DNA of 64,000 nucleotides, from the NCBI GenBank assembly GCA_951640195.1, contig OX621175.1:682001-746000 (forward strand). Reading direction: 5' to 3'. The position numbers and the translations under genes were made by a program. The stretch comes from Porpolomopsis calyptriformis. Lineage: Eukaryota; Basidiomycota; Agaricomycetes; Agaricales; Hygrophoraceae. Shown here piece by piece: positions 13,653 through 25,263 of this stretch. The notes beneath the pieces were generated by a model. It was not told the origin of the DNA. It searched no databases and saw only the letters and a program-made list of their open reading frames with translations. Within the stretch, counting starts at the first letter, position 1; the number at the start of each line of letters is the position of its first letter.

Positions 13653-14638
13653 GTGTCAGACAGGAATTATGGTTTTTCTCCTTTTTTGTACCCCCTTCTG
13701 TTTTGTTTGTTATTGCCACACGAACGTCGCATGTTCAATCCATTACCAGTGCCATCTGCATCGTTTCTTTCGCTGTATACATTTTCATCAAGACCCGACC
13801 ATGGCCTCCGAGGCTGACCCTTCATCTCGACGACTGCTCCACCAGAAGGGTTTTACTGGAGCAATGCTTGTAATTCGATGCACCCTTGGGACCAAATCAC
13901 TCTCGGTGGTCAACCAGTGTACAAAGATCCAATGTGCAACGAAACCCAGGCCCTGGATTCCTCGCCCATCTGTTCTTTCCCAATCTTCGTACCGCACATT
14001 ACAGAAAGTTCTATGAGACTCAGTCAATGTGACAGTAGCAAGAGGCGAAACACTTTTTATCCTCAACGTCTTAACTTTATGCAACACGACCTCTACTAGG
14101 AGTGGAGTCTACTGTACATCAGCCAGAGGACTCGGAGGTGGTCGGTATTATCCTGGTAATTTTGTGTAGTGTTTCGCTGTGCTAAGTGCAAGGTGCATAT
14201 TCCATTCCTCAATTTGACACAACCTGCTTTTATACATATTCGCACTACTAGCAAGCGGTCCGGAAAAAGAAAACAACCTCCTGAGTGTAGAATGGTTCGG
14301 AAGGTTGTTCTCATTTGCCAGACTGCTTGCTTTTACACATATTTGCACTGGTGGGTGGCGCGTAACGACAGGACAGAGTGGCGGCATCATTAGGGTCTGT
14401 ACGGCACGCAAGGTCATGGCGTTGTCTTTGCTTAGTTGACCTTGGTATTCCGGGTGTGGATTCAACGATTACTTCTATTCTGAATCTGTCGCTAAATGTG
14501 AAAAATTACCTACATCTTCCCCGAGAATACCATAAGAAATATGCTGGAAAGTGGTAGAGGTCGCGAAAGCAAGTTAATATCAACCAGAACAGTACAGCAA
14601 CTTCTGAAATCAATGATGAGCCCAAGGGCTAGAAACCG
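13653..14638. other. Intergenic, with one weak candidate short ORF and repeat copy 2
   Basis: An ATG at 13801 in good context (GACCATGG) opens a short reading frame beginning MASEADPSSRRLLHQKGFTG. I could not extend it convincingly or assign a family. Two similar short stretches near 14225 and 14330 (CTGCTTTTATACATATTCGCACT and CTTGCTTTTACACATATTTGCACT) hint at an old local duplication. The end, from 14455, is the dispersed repeat. Confidence 0.35.
14455..14620 (-). repeat. Dispersed repeat, copy 2 (3' flank of NACHT-WD40 gene)
   Basis: Inverted relative to copy 1 at 480-645, with the same ordered blocks. Read on the minus strand it starts within ~25-40 bp of the WD40 gene stop (TAG at 14639-14641). 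Confidence 0.75.
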
Positions 14639-17600
14639 CTATAGGTTACGAAAATAGATATCCGCGTATGCAAACTCAAGGGCAACGAAGCGATTATGAA
14701 TTGTGACGAATGCTACACGATCTCCGTTCGCAGCAAGGCAGTAGGGTCTATAGGAGGGCGGAATCCAGCAAATGCGTCGATTCCGAGTAATTGAATGGAC
14801 CCAGCCGTCTTTGGCAATATAACCAAACACAGGACTATTTGGATTTGAGTTATCGGCAAACGAGCTCTGGCATAAACTATAAGATCGCGCGACCGATTCA
14901 ACTGAGCTGGGATGTGCTGTGAAGGTCTCCAGATGTGCACCCCTGACGGCGTCCCATACCCGAATAATATTGTCGCGGGATCCAGACACAATACACGTGC
15001 CATCGGGGGAGAATGCGACCGATTGTACCCAGCTGGAGTGTCCCTTGAGAGTATTCAGATGTGCACCGCTCACTGCGTCCCACAACTGAACAGTGTTGTC
15101 AAAGGATCCAGAGACGATACGCGTGCCATAGGGGGAGAATGCGACGGAAGATACAATTCTGGAATGTCCCTCGAGGGTGTTCAGATGTGCACCGCTAACG
15201 GTGTCCCACAGACGAACAGTGTGGTCGTTGGATCCAGACACAATACGCGTGCCATCGGGGGAGAAGGCGACCGAATTTACCGAGTCAGAATGTCCCTTGA
15301 GGGTATTCAGATGTGTACCGCTGATTGCGTCCCACAGCCGAACAGTGTTGTCAAAGGATCCAGAGACGATACGCGTGCCATTGGGGGAGAATGCGACGGA
15401 ATATACCAAGTCAGAATGTCCCTCAAGAGTATTCAGATGTGCACCGCTGATTGCGTCCCACAGACGAACAGTGTTGTCGTTGGATCTAGACAAGATACGT
15501 GTGCCATCTGGGGAGAATGCGAGTGATTCTACCAAGCTGGAGTATCCTTCAAGGATGTTCACATGTGCACCGCTGACTACGTCCCACAGACGAACAGTAT
15601 GATCGAAGGATCCAGACACGATACGCATGCCATCTGGGGAGAATGCGACCGATCGTACTGGGCCAGAATGTCCTTCAAGGGTATTCAGATGTGCACCGCT
15701 GATTGCGTCCCACAACCGAACAGTATTGTCAAAGGATCCAGACACGATGCGCGTGCCATCGGGGGAGAATGCGATCGAATTTACCGAGCTGGAATGTCCC
15801 TTGAGAGTATTCAAATGTGCACCGCTGATTGCGTCCCACAGCCGAACAGTATTGTCAAAGGATGCAGATATGATACGCATGGCATCGGGGGAGAATGCGA
15901 CCGAATATACCATGCCGGAATGTCCCTTGAGAGTATTCAGATGTGCACCGTTGGTTGCATCCCACAACCGAACAGTATTGTCAAAGGATCCAGACACGAT
16001 ACGCGTGCCATCAGGGGAGAATGCGACCGAATTTACCGAGCCGGAATGTCCCCCGAGAATATTCAGGTGCACACCGCTGCCGGCGTCCCACAACCGAACA
16101 GTGTTGTCGGGGGATCCAGACACGATACGCGTGCCATAAGGGGAGAATGCGACGGAAGATACCAAGTTGGAATGCCCCTCGAGGGTATTCAGATGTGCGC
16201 CGCTGTCGGCTTCCCACAGACGAACAGTGTTGTCGTTGGATCCAGACACAATACGTGTGCCATCGGGGGAGAATGCGATGGAAGATACCAAGTTGGAATG
16301 CCCCTCGAGGGTATTCAGATGTGCACCACTGATTGCGTCCCACAGCCGAACAGTATTGTCCATGGATCCGGACACAATACGCATGCCATCTGCGGAGAAT
16401 GCAACCGACGTAACTCCATCGGAATGTCCTTCTATCGTCCGTATGCATGAATTCCATCTCTCCTCCAGTCCACAGTATATTTTCACAGGAAAGTCCAGCT
16501 CTCTCCCGTATATCCTTTTGATTGAGCTTTCCCGAGGAGTGAACAGTAATGCAGAAAGGTATACTTGAAGCGAAGAACTGCTGATGATCCAGAAAAATTC
16601 CCGGGTAAATCGCTCGCAATCATGAAGTAAATCCTTGGCATCAGTCATGTCTCTGTCCACTTTCTGTGGAATGAAATGAGTATTGTCCGTTCGAGTAAAA
16701 GAAGACAACATACAGCAATCGCTTTTTGTGCTACATCTAATCCAAGCAGGCCATTTCGAAGATCTCCCATCAAACTGAGCGCCTCAAGCCAGTGAAGTAG
16801 ATATTTCAAACAAAACTCGTTCAGGAGGTCGACAAGAGTGTCAGAAAACGTCGAATTTTCTAGGTGCCAATACCAATGACGACACGCATACTGAAGTTCG
16901 GGTCGGATGCAGGTCATGACACGCATCGGCAGGTTGTCCACCTCGGTATTGAGCAACGACGGATTTCTTATTGCACACATATCTCGTTTCAGCTGTTTCA
17001 TGGCAGATAGACAAGCACACGAAAGTAACGAATGTTGCGCCCGAGGGTCAACAACATATTTCGAATTTAGACATCGAGTTGGATTTGTTATAAAGTCGAA
17101 AAATGATGGATGAAGTGTTCTAATCACTTGCGTGTCATCGTCGGGCACCGTGATAACCGAATGAAGACGTTGAAGTGTTACTCCCACTGTACGTGATGGC
17201 ATGCCTAGTAACCGTTCGAGAGCAGGTGGCGAAAGGGGATCTCGGAGCAGAACGATCGTGCCCAGAATCATTTTCAGTCGACCAGAAAGATGAGCAGATA
17301 TGTTAGGAAAGGCATGGTTTAACACTTGAGCGTATAATTGATCAAGGCTATAATGCGGGGACGTGTCTTCTGTTGAAGTGGACGCACCGTATAGAAGACG
17401 CATAAGTTGGTGTTTCGGGTCGGAATAGTTTGGATCCTCAATGAATCTGATTGAGGTTGACGCGAAGATGAATAGTCCAAAAGACATCCGCGTCAGGGCA
17501 TGGAGATCTGCCGCAGAGGGCCATTCATGTTCAAGATGATAGAACGTTCTCGTCGAAGTGAGTTTCGTCGAAAGACAATGCCCGATATCACTCTGCACAA

Positions 17601-18171
17601 CGCCTAATTCCACTTCGTGCAAAACACATCGCCGAGTGACCGGGTCTAATTCGGGTGATTTAAAGATGGTGGTAATATGCCTTTCTGGTCGACTCGTCAA
17701 CAGGAACTTTAATGGGAATAATCCGTCGACGTGACGAGAGAGTGATGATAAAATGACAGACGTCGTCCCACTCTCTTTGCATTCGTCGAGTGCGTCCAAT
17801 ACAACAACGCATGGAGACATTGAGTGTCGGAGGGAGCGAAGAGGTTTTATGATGAGCTCTTCAAGTTGATATGGGGGGGTCGTATAACCAATGTCGCGAT
17901 TCGCTTTCATGGCACGAGTAACCTCCGCTCGAAACAAAGGGTTGAACGTTCCGAGTTGGTAGGCAATAGTCGTGAAGATCAGATTCGGATTGCTGCAATC
18001 CGCATCGTCTCGAGAGCAGAAGCTCGCGCCAAGCACACCATACTCTCTACACGCCTCCGCAACAGTGTAAGCAATCGTTGTTTTCCCAGTCCCAGCCGAT
18101 CCATTGATCCAAAATATGCAAGCGTCCGCGACAGTATTGGCATCTCTATTCAGAGCCGGTTCACGATCGAT
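14639..18171 (-). pseudogene. NACHT-WD40 NLR-like protein, 5' end cut by hAT transposon
   Basis: STAND-class signalling NTPase of the fungal NACHT-WD (HET-E/NWD) type. From the transposon edge the frame reads CIFWINGSAGTGKTTIAYT (Walker A at 18076-18102) and continues through VVVLDALDECKE (Walker B) and LLTSRPERH to ACRHWYWHLENS. An intron (GTATGT...TCCACAG, about 16670-16720) joins AQKAIA to KVDRDMTDAKDLLHDCERF. Then come 12 full WD repeats of 42 residues plus a degenerate 13th, ending at 14639. NACHT and WD parts have no stop. The N-terminal effector domain and start codon are missing: the frame runs straight into the hAT element at 18172. It may be a dead allele, or transcribed from within the element. 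Family role is non-self recognition or programmed cell death; the specific ligand is unknown. Confidence 0.85.
14890..16450 (-). repeat. WD40 repeat array, 126-bp unit, 12 full units
   Basis: Coding tandem repeat with consensus LNTLEGHSxxVxSVAFSPDG / TRIVSGSxDNTVRLWDAISGAH (split here for length). Units are nearly identical at the nucleotide level, with variation concentrated at the two residues after GHS, the residue after the next Val, and the residue after SGS. Confidence 0.95.
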
Positions 18172-21100
18172 TAGGGCCTAGCACGGGTATGGCAAACCCG
18201 GGTATACCTGCAGGTAGACACCTGCGGGTGGTGTACGGGTCGGGTTAAATGGGTACGGGTGACCTGGCTAGTGGGTACAGGTCGGGTACGGGTAAGCCAA
18301 TGAGAAAATGTGTATACCCGGGTATTACCCGTTACACCTGTATCATTTCACAATCACAATTGGCTCGACTCCTCCTTGTTTCCAATTCCTTCGCACCGAT
18401 ATCCGCACAGGTTCATTTCAATATATTAAATTCTACCCTACTCATGACAATTTATGATATGCAGATGTGATTTACTCAAAAACACGAGCATAGCATCAAG
18501 CACCCCAAAAATGAATTGGATGCTTAAATGGCGGGACACCGGCGATGGCCATGAGTTGGGCCTCTTGTCCGCACCATGATACGTCAGTCTGGTCTATTTT
18601 TTTGCACTTTATGGCTGATAATCTGTAAGGATCATCGTCTGACCCGCCGAGCACACCAGAGCGAGAGCAAACCCCAACAGAGACTCAAAATTCACAATCA
18701 TACAGTTCTCCATCCAAGAACACTCGATCACAAACGTCAGCCAAACCCATTGTCATCGTATCACCTCCAAAGGGTCGATCAAACAAGTCTTCAAACGTCA
18801 ATTCTGATCTGGATGTATGGCACAAAACTGACGATGAAATCATCGGTAATTTTATCCATCCATAAACTCAGAGGTACTAATGAATATAATGGTAGATCTT
18901 GCACGCAAATCATGGAAATCAAAAGCATATGACCACTATTCTGTCTCTCTGATTCGCCATCTCACCGGAACGAATAAACCACACCACTTGACATTTAAAT
19001 TCACCTGTAAACATGACCCTGTGAATCACCCTCCACAGCTGCGAGATCGCATGAAAACAGCTCAGGGTACCAAGAACTTGGATCGTTCAAGTACTGCATG
19101 CAATCGTCGTCGAGGAGCTGCCGACGACAGCAATAGTGGTGCACAACAAACACTGACTGAGAGTGTATCCAGATATACCCCATCTCGTCACCGTGCTATC
19201 ATTGCAATGCGTTGCGCAGTCTCCCACCGTCCATTTAATTGTGTAGCTGATCCACTTTACCTAGAGGAGGTACAGCTTCTACACCCTGGAATCAAGATTC
19301 CATCTCCGAGTACTGTAGCACGCGATGTTCAGACAATCTACAGAGAGGGATCTATTGGCGTCAAGGAGTATTTCTCTGTGAGTCTGATAACTTCGTTTCC
19401 TTGATAACTTAATGCATTGATTGATGTTATAGAATCATAACGGTGCAATCCACCTTGTAATTGATGGCTGGACAGCTCCATTCGCTACTTCATATCTTGG
19501 GATTGTTGTAGTGTGGTTGAGTAAGGGTAAAATATGGCGTGCAATACTAGAATTTATACGGTATAACACTTGCTTCATGATATTTTGGTAGCTGAAGTTT
19601 TGCTGTAGATTAACTGAGCGTCATACAGACCAGCATCTAGCAGAAGTCACGGCAGGATGTCTGAAACGCTTTGGTCTTGAAAACAAGGTTGGCGTATTTA
19701 TGCTTAGACATTTCTATATCTAACTCTTTGATAGTTTCATACTATTTGCATGGATAATGCAAGTAATTGTGATGCTGCTGCAGACCATCTCGCGAATCTT
19801 GTTGACAATTTTCGTGGCTCATTATCTCGCTCGCGATGTTTTCCGCATACAGTAAACCTTGTTGCAAAGGTATGTCGTTACTGTTGATCTTAATATATAG
19901 GCTAAGTACTAGCGTACTATAGGCTTTGATCACCTTTTTCTTCCGCCAACCAAAGAGAAAGAAGTCTGTAAAGGTCGCAACTGGAACAAAGCGAAAGTAT
20001 ACAAGACGACAAGGGATTGCGGTTATGCCTGCAGGAGCAGCAAATATTGAAGTAGAGTCAGGCGAGAGTGATATTGAGATTGATCCATCATTGCATGATA
20101 CAGATGAGCTGCCGAATGATGATGAAGCCTCTATTCTAGATCCAGCCAAGGCAGAGCATGATAATGCTGCAGTTTCGTCTGTGAAAGTCCAAGCAATCAC
20201 TACGATGGTGAAACGCGGTGTAACCCTTTCAGAGGAAGAACGATTTACAGCTCTTGGGCTATTCCCAAAGGTAATCCCAATGCTATCTTATCATAAATTG
20301 CTAAACAGGCTTTATTTTAGGTTGCTGGTCTAGCTCGCCGTGTCCATGATTCCAGCATACTCAAGGAAAAGTTTGAGAAACTTGTGGATGCACAACAAGA
20401 TCCGGAAACTAGGCAAAAGAAATCTCTGGATCGTCGTGTTCCAACACGGTGGAATTCAGATTTTGCTTGCCTAGCAGCACATCTGAAATTCGAGACACCT
20501 GTGCGACAACTCACAAGTGATGCCAAAAATGACCTCAAGGTCTTTGCCCTCACGGAGGGGCAGTGGGCACTGGCTAAGGAACTTGTCGACGTGCTTGAAG
20601 TAACCTCAAATCTTTCAAGTAACACACTGAGTTAACAGATATAATCCTAGATCTTCCAAGATGTCACCGATTTGTTCTCTCAAGCAGAGGTTCCACTTGT
20701 TCATGAAGTTATACCAATGCTTGAGGCTATGGAATATCAACTGGTTAATGTGCGAGATGCAACTGACATCCCAAATGTTATCCGCATTGCTGCACAGGCA
20801 GCGCTACTAGTTCTTTCTAAATACTATGCCCTGACTGATGACAACGAGGTGTATCGAATTGCCATTGGTAAGGCCTCGTCTTGTATTTATTTGAGTTACT
20901 TATTTCTATTGCAGTAATGTGCCCCGACAAAAAGCTGGAGTGGTTTGCAAACAACCCTGACTGGCGGCCAGAGGATCGTGCTCTTGTTAAAGATGTGGTT
21001 TGTAACCGCTGGAAGGAGACGTATGCACCATCAACCCCTACCAATGCCACCACTGGCTTGGTGGACCAGACGTCATCCTCATCCTTGCCAAGTCATGGTT

Positions 21101-21842
21101 CACAGGTAAAATTTTCGCTTGTCAAATCATATTCTATGGTTACTAATAAGTTTCGTTAGATCCGTGGTCGCTGGGCCAGCTCTTCCTATGGCTTGTTAAC
21201 CTCTGCCAGCACTATAGCTCCCCGAGACCCCGACTCAATTGAAGCCTATCTAGGTGCCCCAGTAATGAGCAGTGAGGATTTAAAGGCAAGTGGAGGACCC
21301 TTAGTATTCTGGGAACAAGCCCTTCGTATGCGTCCTCGGGTTGCTCGCATGAGCCTTGACTTTCTCTCTGCCCCAGGTATTTTCAATTTGGTTCACATTG
21401 ATGTGTAATCTTATGAACAGCATTCCAGCATCATCTGTCGATGCTGAACATGCATTCTCTGTTGGCCGCCTTCAAGTGAATCACCTCCAGCATGGGATTT
21501 CGTCTCAATCTTTCAAGGCTCTCATTGCCCTTGGCTCATGGTACAATACACCCCTCATGACAAAAGATTTGAAGGCAGCAACAGCTGCAGTGGAAAGTCG
21601 AGCAGACCGTAAGGGTAAAAACAAGGCTACCGATAATATTATAGAAATTACAGACAATTAAATGTACTTAGCCATTCAAAAACCTCTGTACCTGTGGGTA
21701 ACCCGGGTACCCGTAGCTTTACCTGCAGGTTAACCCGGGTAAATTGGGATGGGTACGGGTCGGGTACGGTCATCACCTTCCAAGTTCAAGCACCTGCAGG
21801 TATGAGCCGGGTTTCACCCGGGTTAACCCATGCTAGGCCCTA
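18172..21842 (+). mobile_element. hAT-family DNA transposon, 3.67 kb
   Basis: Terminal inverted repeats TAGGGCCTAGCA(C/T)GGGT lie at 18172-18188 and 21826-21842. The TAGGG start recalls Ac-type hAT ends. Both subterminal regions (18190-18330 and 21690-21830) are crowded with GGGTA/CCCGGGTA motifs in both orientations, as expected for transposase-binding sites. The single internal gene encodes a hAT transposase. Flanking 8-bp target duplications expected for hAT are not seen (left CGATCGAT, right GGTTTATC). Only the TA at each terminus is shared, and it can be counted as part of the inverted repeat. The element sits in the 5' part of the NACHT-WD40 gene. Confidence 0.9.
18576..21661 (+). CDS. 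hAT transposase (BED-finger, RNase-H-like core, hATC dimerisation domain)
   Basis: Catalyses cut-and-paste transposition in the nucleus. A tiny first exon (ATGATAC, 18576-18582) splices over 47 bp to GATCATCG at 18630, giving MIRSSSDPPSTPEREQT. The next intron (GGTAAT...GGTAG) restores EIIDLARKSWKSKAYDHYS. A BED-like zinc finger region (FTCKHDP...) is followed by HRAIIAMRCAVSHRPFNCV and YREGSIGVKEYFS. The catalytic core has LVIDGWTAPFATSYLGIVVV, TDQHLAEVTAGCLKRFGLE, CMDNASNCDAAADHLANLV, CFPHTVNLVAKA and RVPTRWNSDF. The C-terminus ASSVDAEHAFSVGRLQVNH and SSQSFKALIALGSWY is the hATC dimerisation domain. No frame-disrupting change was found in the exons I joined, so the element may be autonomous. 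Confidence 0.85.
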
Positions 21843-22429
21843 GGTTTATCTTATCTTTATCCATCCAAAACGGCAGGCCAAACGATCCAGTAAAATCGCG
21901 TTCCATGCTATAGCTCGCTTTTATACCCGCGTCATAATCCAATCCTGCCAATGGACGTTCATTCCTCAATAATTATTTTCCAATCCGACAACTCCTTCCA
22001 GATAATTGTTTCTCATCGCCATCACATGTGCCGCCAAGTTTGACATCGTCGACCAAGAAACCGGTCGATGTTGTCAAATCGCACTTGTAATGCCGGTGGA
22101 TCTTGTGGTGGGAGAGGTAGGTGGATTCGGAAGTAGGATGGACAGATGACTGGTCTTTGCAAAGCTCACTGACCTTCCTAAGTTACCCGACAGGGTCAAC
22201 ATATTCGAGGTTCCTTGAGGTTTGCACTAGAACAGTTTGCGAATTCGTGTGGTCTCTTTAACTATTTCATTACGCGTGATAATTGATTGTATGATGCATG
22301 TCAGGGAAAGCATGGTAAAAGATCGACAACAAGGTGCAAAGTGACAATCGTCGTTCATTTCGTAGATATAAAAACAGTCTGCTGGTAGTGTCTCGCTGTG
22401 TTCAAGGATTCAACATTGTTTCAAGTTAG
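21843..22429. other. Host DNA between hAT element and helical-protein gene
   Basis: No gene certain. On the minus strand the last ~120 bp before the transposon is open (DYDAGIKASYSMERDFTG...). It would continue in frame into the NACHT gene if the element were removed leaving one TA, so it may be a remnant of the NACHT gene's N-terminal coding region. Confidence 0.4.
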
Positions 22430-23905
22430 TCAAGTGAGTGGAATAAGCGCACCTGCTGCTTTCAATCGATTCCAATTTTTCTGGCGCTCGTCGAACCCTT
22501 GGTTCATGATCTCAGAAAGCCGGCGTGATCTCTTGACAAACGTTTTTACGTGTTCCAAATCGTGTTTCATCAGAGCGAAGAAACCTTGTTACATAAATTA
22601 AAGAACCCGTTCAATTTTGTGAATATGAAGGTGCAATGAGGAACTTTACGTACCTTGTAAGATATTGATCGTTTCTTTTGCAGGTTCAATTAAGGTGTAA
22701 AGCAAGGATAATTGATCCTACAAAGCCTGATAACTCAATTGCCAACATGAAATATGTGCGTGGCTTACTAGCATGTGCTGGTATTGGATCTGGACGACCT
22801 CATCGTCTAACTTAGTGCCATTTTTGTCAGAGAAGGTGTCGTTTATTAGTCTTGCAGCGATGGAACCCTCTGGCGTCTGCCCGTAATAACATTCAGTGGT
22901 GAGTGATCCTCGATCGGAGTGGAATTCATACATCCAGAACTGCTTTGGGGACGTCCCCCACTAATGGGACCCAACTTGTTGTTTGGTCCTGAACATGGAA
23001 TGAGAATGAATATATCAGATGGTTTTCAAAAACCGCACGGCGTTTGGGTCTGCTTTGTGTGCATCAGAGCTTTGCGTTAAGGCTGTGATCGCAAGCGTCA
23101 ACACTCCTTGATTCACTGTGAAATTTGAGATGAGCAAAGACTAGCGGCCCAAACCCTGTCGAAGGGGAAAAAGACCTTCGAGTTCGGCCTGTGTCCTCTG
23201 AAGCACAACAGTCTTGCGTCTGATATTCACACTACCATCGACTGTTTGCTGCTCGAACAAACAAAGCTCATCAAACAGGGCACCCGCGTCGCTGATGAGA
23301 CAATCCAGGATTTTGATATCTTCATCAACAATTCCATCTATCTCAGACCTAAGCTGTTTGGCTAGTTTGTAGTCGGATTCAATGACTTTATCTAGATCCT
23401 TCAATTTGAGGTAGAACAAGTTATGAGTGCCCTACAACTTGATGAGAGAAGAAATCAAGGTGGAAGTCAGAGCTCAGCCTACCAGCGCGTTGTCGGAGTA
23501 GTTGTAGACTTCATCACAAAGTTTGGTGCACTTGGGTAAGATCTCCTGTTTGAAACGGGTGCAGTTTTCCTTGATCTGAGCGTAAACGACCACTATCATC
23601 TTTATCTCTTCCGTGAACTACAATTAGATGTGCTGAGATCAGAAGTAGAGAGGATATACTATACTCTAGCTCACCTGCTTCACCGTACCTTTTGTTAGTT
23701 CCATGTCCAGAGTATAGTCCTCAAATTTAGCAGGGAGGGTGCTCCCCCTAGATGATATGACAATAATTAGCTCAACAGTGACAAAAATTCAAGACTTGAC
23801 GTTCCAATTGACATATTCCATCAGTTGCTGCATATGCTCAGTGGCGAGGAGGAATTTCTCCACCATCTCTCCAGTCGGGCTACAAGAAACCGCACTGAGA
23901 CTCAT
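22430..23905 (-). CDS. Predicted all-helical protein, unknown function
   Basis: The start MSLSAVSCSPTGEMVEKF at 23905 is followed by multiple short introns. Exons read FLLATEHMQQLMEYVNWN, GSTLPAKFEDYTLDMELTKG, FTEEIKMIVVVYAQIKENC with KLCDEVYNYSDNAL, LKLKDLDKVIESDYKLAKQL and DEDIKILDCLISDAGALFDE, then TPEGSIAARLINDTFSDKNG, and finally FFALMKHDLEHVKTFVKRS and RLSEIMNQGFDERQKNWNRL. The stop is TGA at 22430-22432. Length is ~330 residues, dominated by long amphipathic helices with heptad character. I recognise no domain. The helical architecture could suit a membrane-acting or coiled-coil protein, but that is inference. It is on the same strand as the NACHT-WD40 gene and lies just upstream of it across the transposon. 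Internal exon edges are approximate. Confidence 0.6.
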
Positions 23906-25263
23906 GGCGAAGCAAGGTTGACCGAGTTGAAAGCAGGAGGATGTGAGACCCCTTTATATCCTTATTACGGGACATTTGGAAGCTTTAATCTTGCCTGTCG
24001 CCACTGATTGGGGAGTTGGGGACCCCGACAACGGCTGTTGTGGGCGTATGTGTACCTTATCTTTGTCAACGCGGTCCATGCATGTGAGCTTCCCACACAC
24101 CGAATTGTGCTTCACCAGATGCGATTGATCTCCTACCTCCTCGTTGGCGGAACTAAACCTTTCCCTTTGCTGATAAACATATGAAGAATGTCCAGATACA
24201 TTGCGTTGATGCTGTCTCTTATGGCCAGTGCGACAAGCCTTGCTGTACGCTTGAAGGCTGTTTGGGCCCAAGTGCTTCCACTATGGATGAAGGGTACCGT
24301 AGATAAGGGATGACAGGATTCTGGTCGTCGAGATTTGCGCCAGCATCCGAGAACACTACCTTCGGGTTCAAGATGAATCTTTTCTCCCAAAATTGCTTCT
24401 CAGCTTGGGAGCTTCGCTGACTCTCTTGTAGGTCTTTAATCATTTATTTATGACAGTTGCAGCTCACGAATTCTACAGGGCAATGCACTTTCCCAGTCAA
24501 TCAGCCAATCGAATGACAGCTCACAAGTCTCCTACATGAAGAGGATAATGATTATCGTCGATGATAAAATCTCGTAATTGGCGAACATGATCGACCAGGC
24601 CTATGACTAAGCCAAATCTTGGGGAAAGCATAAGACGCTCAACGACAGGTTGACAGCCCAACGAGGTTATTTCCTTGACTTATCATTAATCAGAAAATTG
24701 GCAGGTCTCATAACGGAAGACATTGAAAGAAATTCGCGGAACAGACCCTAACGAGGTCCGTAGCTGGATATCAGACCTCGCCTTAGGCCTCAAGGCCAGG
24801 AGATGTTCACAAGTATGTATCACCCTTGGAAATCCCCCGTCAGCGTTCAAGCATGGCTACGGCTCAGCGAGGTCATAGATGTCAATTTAACCGTGTCACC
24901 GAAAGAAAGCGTTTCATGCTGTCCAGATGTGCCACCGTTGTTTTGGCATTGATGACCTTTCTGACCCGCGACCATGCTCGGACGTTGGACAGCTAACGAC
25001 AGACGATGTAGTGTCGAATTAGGGCTCGCCGCTTCACACATCATATATTAACGCCCAAGTTCGAGTGCGCAAACCAAGGGATGGATCGACCAAACCCTCC
25101 CAAAGTTCCAGTTACACTTCACCAGGACCATGTCGCAGCGAGCTAATGGCTCTCGCTTATCAGATGTGATCTTCAGACGCAGGTAAGTAATCTGGATTCC
25201 ATCGTACAATGCTAGGTAAAAGTCGACGGCAGGAAGGTGAATGAGGAATGAGAGGAGAGGGAT
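23906..25263. other. Gene-poor interval
   Basis: Only an isolated 74-codon frame on the minus strand with a true ATG at 24443 (MIKDLQESQRSSQAEKQFWE, to 24219) has coding-like composition. No family was recognised and no continuation found. I see no repeats or RNA genes. Confidence 0.35.

Noticed and set aside
14912..16450. Long open frames on the plus strand across the WD40 array (up to ~295 codons)
   Set aside because: They are antisense shadows of the highly repetitive WD40 exon. Their apparent repeats mirror the 126-bp unit.
14890..16450. Regularly spaced repeats as a CRISPR-like array
   Set aside because: The repeats are contiguous coding units without unique spacers, in a eukaryotic genome.
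18611..18628. Premature stop after five codons at the obvious transposase ATG
   Set aside because: The stretch looks like the 3' end of a short intron (T-rich tract, CTGAT branch-like sequence, TAAG acceptor). Splicing from 18582 to 18630 keeps the frame open.
18172..21842. TAGGGCCTA / TAGGCCCTA as a 9-bp target-site duplication
   Set aside because: The near-match arises because the sequence is almost palindromic and belongs to the terminal inverted repeats. The direct comparison has a mismatch, and the outer flanks differ.
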